Assembly (NCBI RefSeq): GCF_017104715.1 | Contig: NZ_JAAGPI010000007.1 | Location: 186,001 to 250,000, forward strand | Direction of reading: 5' to 3' | Origin: Burkholderia sp. Ac-20365 | Lineage (GTDB): Bacteria; Pseudomonadota; Gammaproteobacteria; Burkholderiales; Burkholderiaceae | DNA: 64,000 nucleotides | Shown here: positions 17,998-27,219 of the stretch, piece by piece | Layout: every line of letters begins with the position of its first letter | How positions within the stretch are numbered: position 1 is the stretch's first letter | Notes under the pieces: generated by a model | Seen by the model: only the letters and a program-made list of their open reading frames with translations | The model's database searches: none | Told to the model about the DNA's origin: nothing | Made by a program: the position numbers and the translations under genes

Positions 17998-19524
17998 ATG
18001 AGCAGTGACACATCGAATGAAAATGGTCCCGATCTCGCCCAGGGCGTGCCTGTCGAGTCATTCGTCGAGGCGGGCATGCTGGCAGGGCATGTGGGCGACG
18101 CAGCCGTCATGATCGCGCGCGTCGGTGACGAGTTCCTCGCGATCGACGCCGCCTGTACTCACTATCACGGTCCCCTCGCAGAAGGACTGATTGTCGGCGA
18201 CACGGTGCGTTGCCCATGGCATCACGCGTGTTTCAGCCTGCGCACCGGGGAAGCGGTGCGAGCGCCGGCTCTGAGCCCCGTCGCGTGCTGGTCCACCGCG
18301 GTTCGCGGCGACAAGGTTTTCGTTCTGCAGAAACTGACTCCGGCTGCCAGTTCCGTGTCTGTGCCAGGCGGCGCGCCGCAGAAGATCGTCATCGTCGGTG
18401 GGGGCGCTGCGGGTTTCGCCGCTGCGGAGCGCCTGAGGCGGCTCGGCTATGCGGGCAGTCTGACGATGCTCAGCGAAGACGCAGCACCGCCCGTCGACCG
18501 GCCAAATCTCTCCAAAGACTATCTCGCGGGCACGGCGCCTGAAGAGTGGCTGCCGCTTCGCGACGACGCTTTCTATGCAGATGAACGCATCGATCTGCGG
18601 CTGAACGCCGGCGTCGTGCGGCTAGACACAGCCGCGAAGGAAGTGGAACTCGCGAACGGCAGCAAGCTGCCCTACGATCGCCTGTTACTTGCGACGGGCG
18701 CAGAACCGGTTCGCTTGCCGATTCCCGGCATGGACCTGCCCCATGTGCATACTCTTCGCTCGCTTGCCGACAGTCGCGCCATCATCGCGCGCGCGGAGCA
18801 TGCACGGCGCGTTGTCGTTATCGGTGCCAGTTTCATCGGCCTGGAGGCGGCGGCGTCATTGCGCACGCGTGGACTCGAAGTACACGTCGTGGCGCCCGAC
18901 CGGCGTCCGATGGAGCGCGTGCTGGGACCCGAGATGGGCGATTTTGTGCGGCAGTTGCACGAGGAGCACGGCGTCGTCTTCCATCTGGAGAACACGGTCA
19001 GCGCGATCGATGCACAGCATGTAACGTTCAAGTCGGGCGGCAGAGTGGAGGCCGATCTGGTAGTGGTCGGCGCCGGTGTGCGGCCACGTCTGACACTCGC
19101 CGAGCGGGCGGGTCTCGCAATCGACCGTGGCGTGACGGTGGACGCCTATCTGCAAACGAGTGTGCCGGGCATCTTTGCAGCTGGCGATATCGCTCGCTGG
19201 CCCGATCCGCACAGTGGCGCGTCGATTCGCGCAGAGCATTGGGTCGTCGCGCAACGGCAGGGACAAACGGCGGCGATGAACCTGATTGGCGGACAGGAGA
19301 AGTTCGACGCTGTGCCGTTCTTCTGGAGCCAGCACTACGATGTGCCGATCAACTACGTGGGGCACGCGGAAAGCTGGGACGAACTCTCGGTTGACGGCAG
19401 CATTGCGGGACGCGACTGCGTGGTGCGCTACAAGCGCGATGGACGTGTGCTTGCGGTCGCTTCCATTTACCGCGACGTCGACAGTTTGCGGGCGGAACTC
19501 GAGATGGAGCGCGATGCATGCTGA
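17998..19524 (+). CDS. Rieske domain / FAD-dependent ferredoxin reductase fusion
   Basis: A 508-residue oxidoreductase. Residues 15-105 are a Rieske [2Fe-2S] domain with Cys53-x-His55 and Cys72-x2-His75. The rest is a pyridine-nucleotide reductase: FAD motif GGGAAGFAAAERL near 138, the ferredoxin-reductase motif VDRPNLSKDYLAG, NAD motif VVVIGASFIGLEAA near 275, and AAGDIARWPD for FAD. This plan is that of the AIFM3-like reductases, in which the Rieske part supplies electrons internally. The ATG at 17998 has GGAG eight bases upstream. It converges on a catalase-related peroxidase gene, in line with a redox-defence role; the acceptor is unknown. Confidence 0.92.
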   Translation: MSSDTSNENGPDLAQGVPVESFVEAGMLAGHVGDAAVMIARVGDEFLAIDAACTHYHGPLAEGLIVGDTVRCPWHHACFSLRTGEAVRAPALSPVACWSTAVRGDKVFVLQKLTPAASSVSVPGGAPQKIVIVGGGAAGFAAAERLRRLGYAGSLTMLSEDAAPPVDRPNLSKDYLAGTAPEEWLPLRDDAFYADERIDLRLNAGVVRLDTAAKEVELANGSKLPYDRLLLATGAEPVRLPIPGMDLPHVHTLRSLADSRAIIARAEHARRVVVIGASFIGLEAAASLRTRGLEVHVVAPDRRPMERVLGPEMGDFVRQLHEEHGVVFHLENTVSAIDAQHVTFKSGGRVEADLVVVGAGVRPRLTLAERAGLAIDRGVTVDAYLQTSVPGIFAAGDIARWPDPHSGASIRAEHWVVAQRQGQTAAMNLIGGQEKFDAVPFFWSQHYDVPINYVGHAESWDELSVDGSIAGRDCVVRYKRDGRVLAVASIYRDVDSLRAELEMERDAC

Positions 19525-19591
19525 TGCCTGGACGCATCGCTGTTTTCGCCGAAGCAAGGGATCGTTGCAGCACGACGGTCCCTCCGTACGA

Positions 19592-20551
19592 TCACCCGTT
19601 GCGCCTGCCAAAAGCTACGCCATACACCGCCGACCTGATGGCGGGCATCCTGTCATCCGACAGCTCAATGCCATCGATCAGGTTGGTCGGGAGGAACAGC
19701 AAATCCTTCTGAACCTCGCGGCTGTCGGCAAGAACATTGTGGAGCGTCAGTATCCCGAGGTCCACCACATGACGATCGTGTGGCCAAGGCTGGCTTGGGT
19801 CGATGGTCTGGTCGCCGGGTTCGGCAAGCTGGGCGGTGAGATGGAACATGACCGGCTGCTTCGCGATGCGCTGCGGCAGGTCGTCGATCAGATAATCGAG
19901 CGGCTTGCCGGCGGCCTCATCGACAGTGAGATACACGACTTCTTCCGGCCTCATGATGTACCGCACCGGCTGTCTGCGCCCGGCTTCGTCGATGAAGATA
20001 AAGGCGTTGAGTCCGCGATATTCTTCGTGCGCAAAACTGTCCGGCGTGCCCGCGGTATTGAAGGACGCGGGAACCGTCGGGTGGCTGGCGGCGAATTCAT
20101 CGAGCCTGGTCGGCTTGGGCGCATCCTCTGGACTCTCGCTGATGGCCTTCAGCAGATCACGAAACCCTTCTCCCGTCGCCATCGGGAAGGTCTTTACCGC
20201 CAGCATGACGATGTCGACTTCGGCGCCGCCCGGCATATGGAACTTGACGGCCATACCTTTGATGTTGCCGGGCGCGCCATCCGGGATGGCGGGAAAGCCG
20301 CCGTCGTTCGAGAAGCGCACGGTGAACGGAATCGTGTTGCCGTCGAAGAGTGCGGCGCGGCTCAATGCTGCCGCTGCAGAAGTCGCGACAAAGCTTCCTT
20401 CTGCAACGATGCCTTTCGCGTGATTGACGCGAAAGCCCGGATGAGTACCGTAAATCTTATAGAAGATGTCGACGATCTCGCTTGCGAGCGACGCATAGTC
20501 CTCGCCGGCTGCTGCCGGAATTGGCAGACCTTCCGCCGGTGATTGGCTCAT
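19592..20551 (-). CDS. Catalase-related haem peroxidase
   Basis: A 319-residue protein of the small catalase-related (SrpA-like) peroxidases, without the long C-terminal domain of true catalases. Visible landmarks are the distal His44 in FRVNHAKGIVAEGSF, the Asn in VRFSNDGGFP, and the haem-ligand Tyr near residue 311 in IRSAVYGVAFGRR. There is no signal peptide, so it is probably cytosolic. The ATG at 20551 follows GGAGG. Members destroy peroxides with an organic reductant. It lies between the Rieske-FAD reductase (convergent) and the cNMP/thioredoxin-reductase hybrid (upstream, same strand). Confidence 0.9.
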   Translation of the reverse strand: MSQSPAEGLPIPAAAGEDYASLASEIVDIFYKIYGTHPGFRVNHAKGIVAEGSFVATSAAAALSRAALFDGNTIPFTVRFSNDGGFPAIPDGAPGNIKGMAVKFHMPGGAEVDIVMLAVKTFPMATGEGFRDLLKAISESPEDAPKPTRLDEFAASHPTVPASFNTAGTPDSFAHEEYRGLNAFIFIDEAGRRQPVRYIMRPEEVVYLTVDEAAGKPLDYLIDDLPQRIAKQPVMFHLTAQLAEPGDQTIDPSQPWPHDRHVVDLGILTLHNVLADSREVQKDLLFLPTNLIDGIELSDDRMPAIRSAVYGVAFGRRNG

Positions 20552-20820
20552 ATAAGACCTCCGGATCGATTGAGTGTGGCTGCCGCCGCTCGGCGCGCTC
20601 TTTCACTCTAGGCGCTCTGGCGCGCGATTCGAATTTCCGGGGCGGACAAACACTTATGAATCGGCGGAAAAGATGGCACGGGGCGTACGCGGAAGGGCCG
20701 ATTTTCAACTGCCAACCGGCGAGATTGCGATCGGCTCGCAGCATCGCGCCGACGCGCCACACGCTGATGTCCTCAAGCGGTCGTTCATCAAACCGGCACC
20801 GCTAGAAATGACTCGCAACA

Positions 20821-22473
20821 CTATCGCTGCGTATTCTGCAGATACCGATGGACGAACGCGACCGCCATGCTGCCCTCGCCCACGGCGGACGCCACGCGTT
20901 TGACAGGGCTGAGCCGTACATCGCCACACGCAAAGATGCCCGGCACACTCGATTCGAGCAGGTACGGATCGCGATCGTGCGACCAGCGCCCGGCTTTGAC
21001 GACATCGTCGCCCGTGAGAACGTAGCCCCGGTTGTCGCGTGCCACTTCTGCCGGGAGCCAGTCCGTTTCCGCATCCGCGCCGATGAAAACGAACAGGCCG
21101 CCGCATTCGTGCCGGCTGACTGACGCGGTGGTGTTGTCGAGAATGTCGATTGACGTCAGATTGCTATCGCCGTATGCGCCGACGACTTCCGAATTCGGCC
21201 TGACTTCGATATTGGACTTCATCGCGATCTGCTCGGTCAGATATCGCGACATGCTTTTCTCCAGCGAGTCCGCGCGAATGAGCAAGGTGACGAGGCGCGC
21301 GTGACTGGCGAAATAGAGCGCGGCCTGCCCGGCCGAATTCCCGCCGCCTATCAGGTACACGTCGAGTCCATGCGTGGCGCTCGCTTCGCTGCGCGCTGCG
21401 CCGTAGTAAATGCCTTTCCCGATCAGACGCTCGAAGCCCTCGACCTTGAGACGCCGCCATGCGACGCCGGTAGCGAGGATGATCGTGCGCGTTCGAACGA
21501 CCTCGCCGCCGTCGAGATGAACGTGCCGCGATTCGACATCGATCCGCTCCACCGAACGCGTCACCAGCATTTCTGCACCTAGGCGTTTCGCCTGCTGCAG
21601 AGCGCGGTTTGCGAGTTCATCGCCTGATACGCCGCTTGGAAAGCCTAGATAGTTTTCGATCCGTGACGAGGTGCCTGCCTGCCCTCCCGGTGCCTCGCGT
21701 TCGACGACGATCGTGCGCAGCCCCTCAGACGCGCCATAGACGGCGGCGGCGAGCCCGGCCGGTCCGCCTCCGATGATCAATGTGTCGTAGTCGTCGTAGC
21801 GCGGCTTCGTCTGGAGTCCGAGCCGCTCGGCCAGTTCGCGCGTCGAAGGCTTGCAGAGCAGCGTTCCGTCGGCGAGACGCAATGTGGGGCACTCTTGCGC
21901 AGACGGACAGGTGCCATTCCAGCGGGTTGCAAAATCAGGCGCGTCCAGCGTGATCCAGTCGCCGCTGATCTGGTTGCGCACTAGGAACTGGTTCAGTTCC
22001 CTGCACGCCGGATCCCATCGGCTGCCAGCGACGAGCACGCGCGGCTTGGGCGGCTCGGCGGAGAGTCCTTGCAATCCGCCGATGCGCTCGCGCGCGAGCG
22101 CGCCCATCCGCAGCGCCACCTCCGGCGCTGCAGCTGCCAGTGCGTAATACTGCTGCGCATCCACGCGCATCACGCGCGACGGTTCCGAGGCCCGGTAGGC
22201 GCCCGGAAACGGGCAGCTCAGTGCAAGCGGAACCTCTCCGAAGATGGTGCCGGGCACACGCCATCCGAGCGTGCGCTCGACGCCGTCGAACATCTTGACG
22301 ACTTCCATCTTGCCGGCAAGGACCACGTAGAGCGCTCGCTCGCCGCCTTCGTGCACGGCGTATTCACCCGCGCGCAATTGCAGATCCGCCGAGGTGTTGG
22401 CGAGATGCTCGAGCTGGGTATCGGGCAGAGTCGAGAAGAGCGGGACTGCGCGCAGGTCGTCGATGATCAGCAT
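20821..22473 (-). CDS. cNMP-binding domain fused to thioredoxin-reductase-like flavoprotein
   Basis: A 550-residue three-part protein. Residues 1-130 form a CRP-type cyclic-nucleotide-binding domain (GEYAVHEGGERALYVVLAGKM; GTIFGEVPL). Residues 150-230 form a thioredoxin/glutaredoxin-like insert. Residues 232-550 form a thioredoxin-reductase-like flavoprotein with GGGPAGLAAA, GGGNSAGQAA and FACGDVRLSPVKR. The CxxC redox pair of real thioredoxin reductases is missing: the site reads YYGAARSEAS. The family is known, but its substrate is not. Start ATG at 22473. It probably senses a ligand through the cNMP domain and transfers electrons to a partner, perhaps within this redox group. Confidence 0.88.
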   Translation of the reverse strand: MLIIDDLRAVPLFSTLPDTQLEHLANTSADLQLRAGEYAVHEGGERALYVVLAGKMEVVKMFDGVERTLGWRVPGTIFGEVPLALSCPFPGAYRASEPSRVMRVDAQQYYALAAAAPEVALRMGALARERIGGLQGLSAEPPKPRVLVAGSRWDPACRELNQFLVRNQISGDWITLDAPDFATRWNGTCPSAQECPTLRLADGTLLCKPSTRELAERLGLQTKPRYDDYDTLIIGGGPAGLAAAVYGASEGLRTIVVEREAPGGQAGTSSRIENYLGFPSGVSGDELANRALQQAKRLGAEMLVTRSVERIDVESRHVHLDGGEVVRTRTIILATGVAWRRLKVEGFERLIGKGIYYGAARSEASATHGLDVYLIGGGNSAGQAALYFASHARLVTLLIRADSLEKSMSRYLTEQIAMKSNIEVRPNSEVVGAYGDSNLTSIDILDNTTASVSRHECGGLFVFIGADAETDWLPAEVARDNRGYVLTGDDVVKAGRWSHDRDPYLLESSVPGIFACGDVRLSPVKRVASAVGEGSMAVAFVHRYLQNTQR

Positions 22474-22697
22474 GGCTTTGCAGGGTGCAGGGGAAAGGGA
22501 ACCGCTCGATGTCGTACAGAGCACGATAGACGCTGACAGTCGGCGGTTCAACCGCCATGCAGCATGCGCTGCCAGTAGAGCACTGGGCGGGAGTGTTCCT
22601 CTGCGTGCAACCCCGCATTCACCATGCGCACGATGAGATCCAGGCCTGGTATCGTATGATCTTTGCTATTTCGCGGGCACGCGTGAATCGCAAAACG

Positions 22698-23672
22698 CTA
22701 CCCAACTCGACAAGTTTCAACGCGCTCCTCACGCCGCATAAACGCACCCACGGTCGCATCCATCATTCTCCCGGCCGATGACCTCAGAACACCTCCATCC
22801 ATCGCAAACTGTTCGTGCGCAAGATCGATCATCGCGGTCAATGCTGCGGTCACGATCGCATCCTTGTTACGGATGAAAACCGTCTTGACGTTCGCGTACT
22901 CGGCGGGCAGCGCATGACAATGCACATCGTGGCGTACGGCATGACTCTCCACCACCGAGCGCGGCAGCAACGTAATACCCATTCCCGCCGCGACGCAGGA
23001 CATGATGCCATCCAGTGTGCCCAGTTCCATCACCTGTCCCGGAACAATGCCCGCCTGATAAAACCAGTGCTCAAGTGTCGATCGATAAAAACAGCCGGTT
23101 CTGAACGCAAGCACCGTCTGGCCCGACATCTGCCGGGCGAGGGCGGAAAGCGACTCGAATTCAGCGCCGCTCACCAGCACCAGTTCTTCTTGAAAGACTT
23201 CTTCCTGATGCAGCGACGCGCTCTGATGAAAGCCGCCCACAAATGCGCCATCCAGCCGATGACATTCGACGGCCTTGATCAATTCATTCGTCGTGCCCGT
23301 CATCAAAGACAACTGCACTTGCGGATACCGCTCGTGGTACTTCGCCAGCACTTTCGGCAAGCGAATGGCGGCTGTCGTTTCCATCGATCCGAGACGCAGC
23401 ACGCCGCGCGGCGAGGCACTGTCCAGTAGTGCGTTGCGGCTTTCGTCCGTCAACTGAAGGATGCGTTGCGCGTAGCCCAGAAAGATCTGTCCGGCGGACG
23501 TCAGCACCACGCCATTTTTTTGCCGGATGAACAATTGCTGATTCAACTCGGCTTCGAGTTCCTTGATGCGCATGGTCACGTTCGACTGAACGTTGTGGAT
23601 CTTCTCAGCCGCTGCGGTAAAACTGCCGCAATCGGCCACCGCACAAAACATTCTCAGATGCCGCAGTTCCAT
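22698..23672 (-). CDS. LysR family transcriptional regulator
   Basis: A 324-residue LysR protein with the helix-turn-helix at 1-60 (MELRHLRMFCAVADCGSF, then NVQSNVTMRIKELEAELNQQLF) and a substrate-binding fold from about 90 on (LRLGSMETTAAIRLPKVL). Its C-terminus extends about 20 residues past the usual fold. It lies upstream of and on the same strand as the cNMP/thioredoxin-reductase hybrid, 224 bp away, so control of that gene is possible; it is also divergent from the DUF2784 gene. Confidence 0.9.
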   Translation of the reverse strand: MELRHLRMFCAVADCGSFTAAAEKIHNVQSNVTMRIKELEAELNQQLFIRQKNGVVLTSAGQIFLGYAQRILQLTDESRNALLDSASPRGVLRLGSMETTAAIRLPKVLAKYHERYPQVQLSLMTGTTNELIKAVECHRLDGAFVGGFHQSASLHQEEVFQEELVLVSGAEFESLSALARQMSGQTVLAFRTGCFYRSTLEHWFYQAGIVPGQVMELGTLDGIMSCVAAGMGITLLPRSVVESHAVRHDVHCHALPAEYANVKTVFIRNKDAIVTAALTAMIDLAHEQFAMDGGVLRSSAGRMMDATVGAFMRREERVETCRVG

Positions 23673-23920
23673 CGTGCGCCTCGCTGGATCACTTCGGATG
23701 ATGACGAATCAGGCTAGCACAATGCACCCGATGATTGATTTGCGTACGCGGACACAAACGCGTCCATCGTTGACGTGATGGAAAAGCGCTGTATTTTTGA
23801 TCGACGATTTGATGCGGCGCGCAACGGTGCTTCGCTTGCGCAGCCCAATATCGGATGCGCGGTATCCTGCCGGATAGCTTTACGCGAATCCGGTGGAAGC
23901 GAAAGCGCGCGGGAGACGAG

Positions 23921-24289
23921 ATGATCTGGCTGGCCAACGCGGTGCTCGTGTTGCATGCGCTGATCGTGCTGTTTATCGTCGGCGGACTGATTGCGATCTG
24001 GGCCGGCACCGCGTTGAAGCACGGTTGGGTGCGCAATCGCGCGTTTCGTGTGCTGCATCTGGCGGCCATGGCCGTCGTCGCATTGCTCGCGGCGCTAGAT
24101 ATTCCATGTCCGCTCACCGTGCTGGAAGACCAATTGCGCACGGGTGGTACGGTCGAGCAAGGTTTCATCCAGCGTTGGGTGAGCGGGTGGCTCTATTACG
24201 ACTTCCCGGCCTGGATGTTTGCGGTTGCCTATGTCGTGTTTCTGCTGATCGTCGCGCTCACATGGCGGTGGATTCCGCCGCGCCGCTAG
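23921..24289 (+). CDS. DUF2784 membrane protein
   Basis: A 122-residue membrane protein with about four helices (MIWLANAVLVLHALIVLFIV at the start, then spans near 48-65 and 92-115). The central PCPLTVLEDQLR motif and the late WMFAVAYVVF are typical of DUF2784, a family of unknown function. The ATG at 23921 has GGAGA just upstream; the open frame begins earlier at 23855 but without a ribosome site. It converges on the MFS exporter gene 15 bp downstream. Confidence 0.85.
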   Translation: MIWLANAVLVLHALIVLFIVGGLIAIWAGTALKHGWVRNRAFRVLHLAAMAVVALLAALDIPCPLTVLEDQLRTGGTVEQGFIQRWVSGWLYYDFPAWMFAVAYVVFLLIVALTWRWIPPRR

Positions 24290-24304
24290 ATGAGAGCAGC
24301 AGGC

Positions 24305-25471
24305 TCATTGCCGCTGCGCTTCGCCTGCCGGTTGCGGCCGCACCTGAACCATCAGCGACATGCAGCCGAGCGCGAGCCCGACCGCGCACACGCCGGGCCA
24401 TTGCCACACGCTCCACGCCCAGATTCCCAGCGACGAACCGAGCGCGCCACCCGCGAAGCGGATCGTCATGTAGAGGGTATTGATGCGGCTCATCGCGTCG
24501 CTCTTGATGCTCATGTTGCGCGCCATGTTGGCGACATGCCCGCTCTGCAAACCGAGATCGAGCACGATCACACCCGCGACGAGCCCCGCGACGGTGTGGC
24601 CAGCGGTCGCGAGAATCGCAAAGGCGAGGACGAAGATCGCGCCGCTCGCAAGCACGACGACCCGCGGATTGCGCCTGTCGATCAGCTTGCCTGCGCCCGT
24701 CGATGCAAGCGCGCCCACGACGCCGACCAGTCCGAACAGGCCCGCGACTTCGCTGCCGTAATGCGGATCCATTGCGCGCAGATGGAACGAGAGCGTGGCC
24801 CAGAACGCGGAGAATGCGGCGAACTGAAGCGACGCGATGGCCGATGTCTGGCGTATCAACGGTTCTTCGCGGATGAGTGTCCATAGCGAGCCCATCAGGC
24901 GGCGGTAGGTGCCCGTGTAGGTGGGCTGCGCGGGCGGCAGCACGCGCGACAGGACGGCAGCCGTCACGAGCATCGCAGCGGCCGCGACCCAATAAACGGT
25001 GCGCCAGCCGAAATGCTGCGCGATGGATCCGGAAATCGAACGCGACACCAGGATCCCGCATAGCAGGCCGAACATGACGATGCCGACGGCTTCGCCGCGC
25101 TGCTGTGGCCCGGCGAGCTGCGCCGCGAATGGCGTGAGCAACTGCGGCGCGACACTGGCGAGGCCCGTCGCGAAGCTTGCCGCCACGAGCCAGTTCAGTG
25201 TCGGCGACAGCGCGATCGCAACCAGCGCCAGGCTGGCGACGCACAACAGCGTGCGCAGCATCGCGCGTCGTTCGAGCTTGTCGCCGAGCGGCACGAACAG
25301 CAGCAGGCCGAGCGCGTAGCCCGTCTGCGCGGCCACGGACACCGTTCCAGCCTCTCGTTCGCCGGTGTGGAACGCGAGCGCGAAGTCGGCCAGCAACGGC
25401 TGGTTGTAGTAGTTGTTCGCGACCACGATGCCAGCGGCGCCTGCCATCAACCAGTAGATCGAGCGTTTCAT
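24305..25471 (-). CDS. MFS transporter (AraJ-like efflux permease)
   Basis: A 388-residue major facilitator protein with twelve predicted helices. Visible features are GAAGIVVANNYYNQPLL in helix 1 and GYALGLLLFVPLGDKLERR in the loop 2-3 region (the MFS signature). It resembles arabinose-efflux-like permeases that export drugs or sugars. Start ATG at 25471. A LysR gene reads away from it across 118 bp and probably regulates it. It converges with the DUF2784 gene. Confidence 0.9.
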   Translation of the reverse strand: MKRSIYWLMAGAAGIVVANNYYNQPLLADFALAFHTGEREAGTVSVAAQTGYALGLLLFVPLGDKLERRAMLRTLLCVASLALVAIALSPTLNWLVAASFATGLASVAPQLLTPFAAQLAGPQQRGEAVGIVMFGLLCGILVSRSISGSIAQHFGWRTVYWVAAAAMLVTAAVLSRVLPPAQPTYTGTYRRLMGSLWTLIREEPLIRQTSAIASLQFAAFSAFWATLSFHLRAMDPHYGSEVAGLFGLVGVVGALASTGAGKLIDRRNPRVVVLASGAIFVLAFAILATAGHTVAGLVAGVIVLDLGLQSGHVANMARNMSIKSDAMSRINTLYMTIRFAGGALGSSLGIWAWSVWQWPGVCAVGLALGCMSLMVQVRPQPAGEAQRQ

Positions 25472-25589
25472 CTGCACAGGTTCCCGTCGCTTGTGTCGTC
25501 CCGTTGACAACGAATGTAGACTATTCCGGAAATCGCCGGTATTCCTTTAAAACGGCAAGCAGCCTTGCCTAATCCGGAAGAATCAAGTT

Positions 25590-26480
25590 ATGGACCGCTT
25601 TGAAGCGATGAGTGTCTACGTGCGGGTCGTAGAAACGGGAAGCCTGTCTGCTGCCGCGCGTGCGATTCCGATGTCGTTGACGTCGGTCAGCCGGCACATA
25701 TCGGCGCTCGAAGCGCAGTTCGGCGCGCAACTGCTGCGGCGCACCACGCGCAATCTCGCGATGACGGACGAAGGGCGCATTCTCTACGACCGCGCCAAGG
25801 CGATTCTTGGCGAAGTGGATGAGCTTGGCAGCGCGCTGTCGGCGGGACGCGGGAAGCTGTCCGGGCGACTGCGAATTGCCGCACCGAATCTGCTCGGCCG
25901 TCTTGTGGTGGCGCCGCTATTGCCGCGCTTTCTCGCGATGCATCCCGAAGTTGCCGTCGATCTGCTGCTGGTTGATCGTGTGGTCAATCTGGTGGAGGAG
26001 GGGTTGCATCTCGCCGTGCGTGTCGGCAGGTTGCCGGATTCCAGCCTTGTGGCGCGCAAGCTCGATGACGTTCAGATGGTGGTGTGTGCCGCGCCGTCCT
26101 ATCTCACGCGATGCGGTACACCGCGCAAGCCCGACGATTTGCGCGAGCACGATTGCCTTGTGTTTTCGGATGCGCCGGGGCCTGTTGACTGGCGGTTTCA
26201 GTCTGGCGCGACGCGCATGAGGGTCAGTGTGACGGGGCGATTGTGGATGAATAGCCTCGATGCGCTGGTGTCGGCGGCGATCGAAGGTGCAGGTGTGGTG
26301 CGCGCGCCCGGCTGGCAGGTTGCCTCGCATGTCGAGGCGGGACGTTTGCAAATTGTGCTCGGGAGTTTTTCGCCGCCTGCGACGCCTGTGCATTTGTTGT
26401 TCGAGAGGGCTAAGTTGTCGTCGCCGAAGATCAGGGTTTTTGTTGATTTTCTTGTTGAGGAATGGGGTGGGGTGGTCTGA
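25590..26480 (+). CDS. LysR family transcriptional regulator
   Basis: A 296-residue LysR protein. Helix-turn-helix at 5-62 (MSVYVRVVETGSLSAAARAI, then TSVSRHISALEAQFGAQLLRRTTR), linker, then the effector domain with LAVRVGRLPDSSLVARKL. It is divergent from the AraJ-like exporter, the usual arrangement for a local regulator. The 3' end is AT-richer than the rest and runs up to a long inverted repeat. Confidence 0.92.
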   Translation: MDRFEAMSVYVRVVETGSLSAAARAIPMSLTSVSRHISALEAQFGAQLLRRTTRNLAMTDEGRILYDRAKAILGEVDELGSALSAGRGKLSGRLRIAAPNLLGRLVVAPLLPRFLAMHPEVAVDLLLVDRVVNLVEEGLHLAVRVGRLPDSSLVARKLDDVQMVVCAAPSYLTRCGTPRKPDDLREHDCLVFSDAPGPVDWRFQSGATRMRVSVTGRLWMNSLDALVSAAIEGAGVVRAPGWQVASHVEAGRLQIVLGSFSPPATPVHLLFERAKLSSPKIRVFVDFLVEEWGGVV

Positions 26481-26576
26481 TTTTTTTTGATGCGCGCAGC
26501 GCTATGTTTTTGTTCTTGTCGTTGGCATCCGCGATGCGCCTACGCGGCGCAGGCGTTGCCCCTGTGCGGGGCGGCA

Positions 26577-26608
26577 CTTACTTTCTTTGCCGCCGCAAAG
26601 AAAGTAAG
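26577..26608. repeat. 14-bp palindrome in the left arm
   Basis: CTTACTTTCTTTGC (26577-26590), spacer CGCC, then the exact complement (26595-26608). It is the shortened counterpart of the 34-bp palindrome in the right arm, so each arm of the large element can fold on its own as well as pair with the other. Confidence 0.8.
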
Positions 26609-27083
26609 CAAAGAAAGCGGGCTAACACCGCCCGTTCTTGACCTCCGCCTGAGGGCCCCCAACAGTTCCTCCGCTTCACACGGCGTTCTGCCATTCACAG
26701 CCCGTTGCCAACGCTTCGAATCGATGCCTCACCCGCTTCAATCACCCGTAGCGCGGCAAACGGCAGCGAGTGGTTTGCGCCGCCCAGGTGGCAAACTGTG
26801 TGTCGGTCGCAGTGCTTCACACCTCAGCGCTCTTACGACACCGATCGTGTTTTTCAGTCCGGAGTGAAGCGCATAGGCCGCGAAAGCCTACACACAGTTT
26901 GCCGCTATAGAACGGGAGCGATTTGATCGCGCATGTGGTGACGCGGGAGTGTGAAGCGGGTGATGAGCCAATTCGAAGCGTTGGCAACGGGCAGTGAAAA
27001 GCAGGTTGCCGTTTGAAGCGGAGGACCCGTTGGGGGCCCTCAGGCAGGAACAAGAATTAGCGGTGTTCAGCGGCTTTCTTTTG

Positions 27084-27117
27084 CCTACTTTTCTTTGCCG
27101 CGGCAAAGAAAAGTAGG
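27084..27117. repeat. 34-bp perfect palindrome in the right arm
   Basis: CCTACTTTTCTTTGCCG (27084-27100) is followed directly by its exact complement (27101-27117). It lies about 100 bp past the nicT stop codon, and on the minus strand it would form a strong hairpin in the downstream RNA. Confidence 0.85.
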
Positions 27118-27219
27118 TGCCGCCCCGCACAGGGGCAACCCAGGCAAACCAATAACAAAACGCGGATGCCAGCGACAACACAAGCAAACCAAACAAAGCG
27201 TCGCAGACAGCAAACCCCA

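Larger units (their letters stand above)
26555..27139. repeat. Long imperfect inverted repeat between convergent genes
   Basis: Two arms of about 186 bp (26555-26740 and 26952-27139), estimated by eye at roughly 80% complementary, enclose a 210-bp centre. Perfect blocks include a 23-bp pair at the outer ends (26555-26577 with 27117-27139), 26649-26663 with 27029-27043 (CTGAGGGCCCCCAAC), and 26701-26720 with 26972-26991. The centre holds another pair, GGCAAACTGTGTGT (26790-26803) with its complement at 26890-26903. It fills the gap between the LysR and nicT 3' ends. I believe it is a dispersed element of these genomes; no transposase frame is present. Confidence 0.8.
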
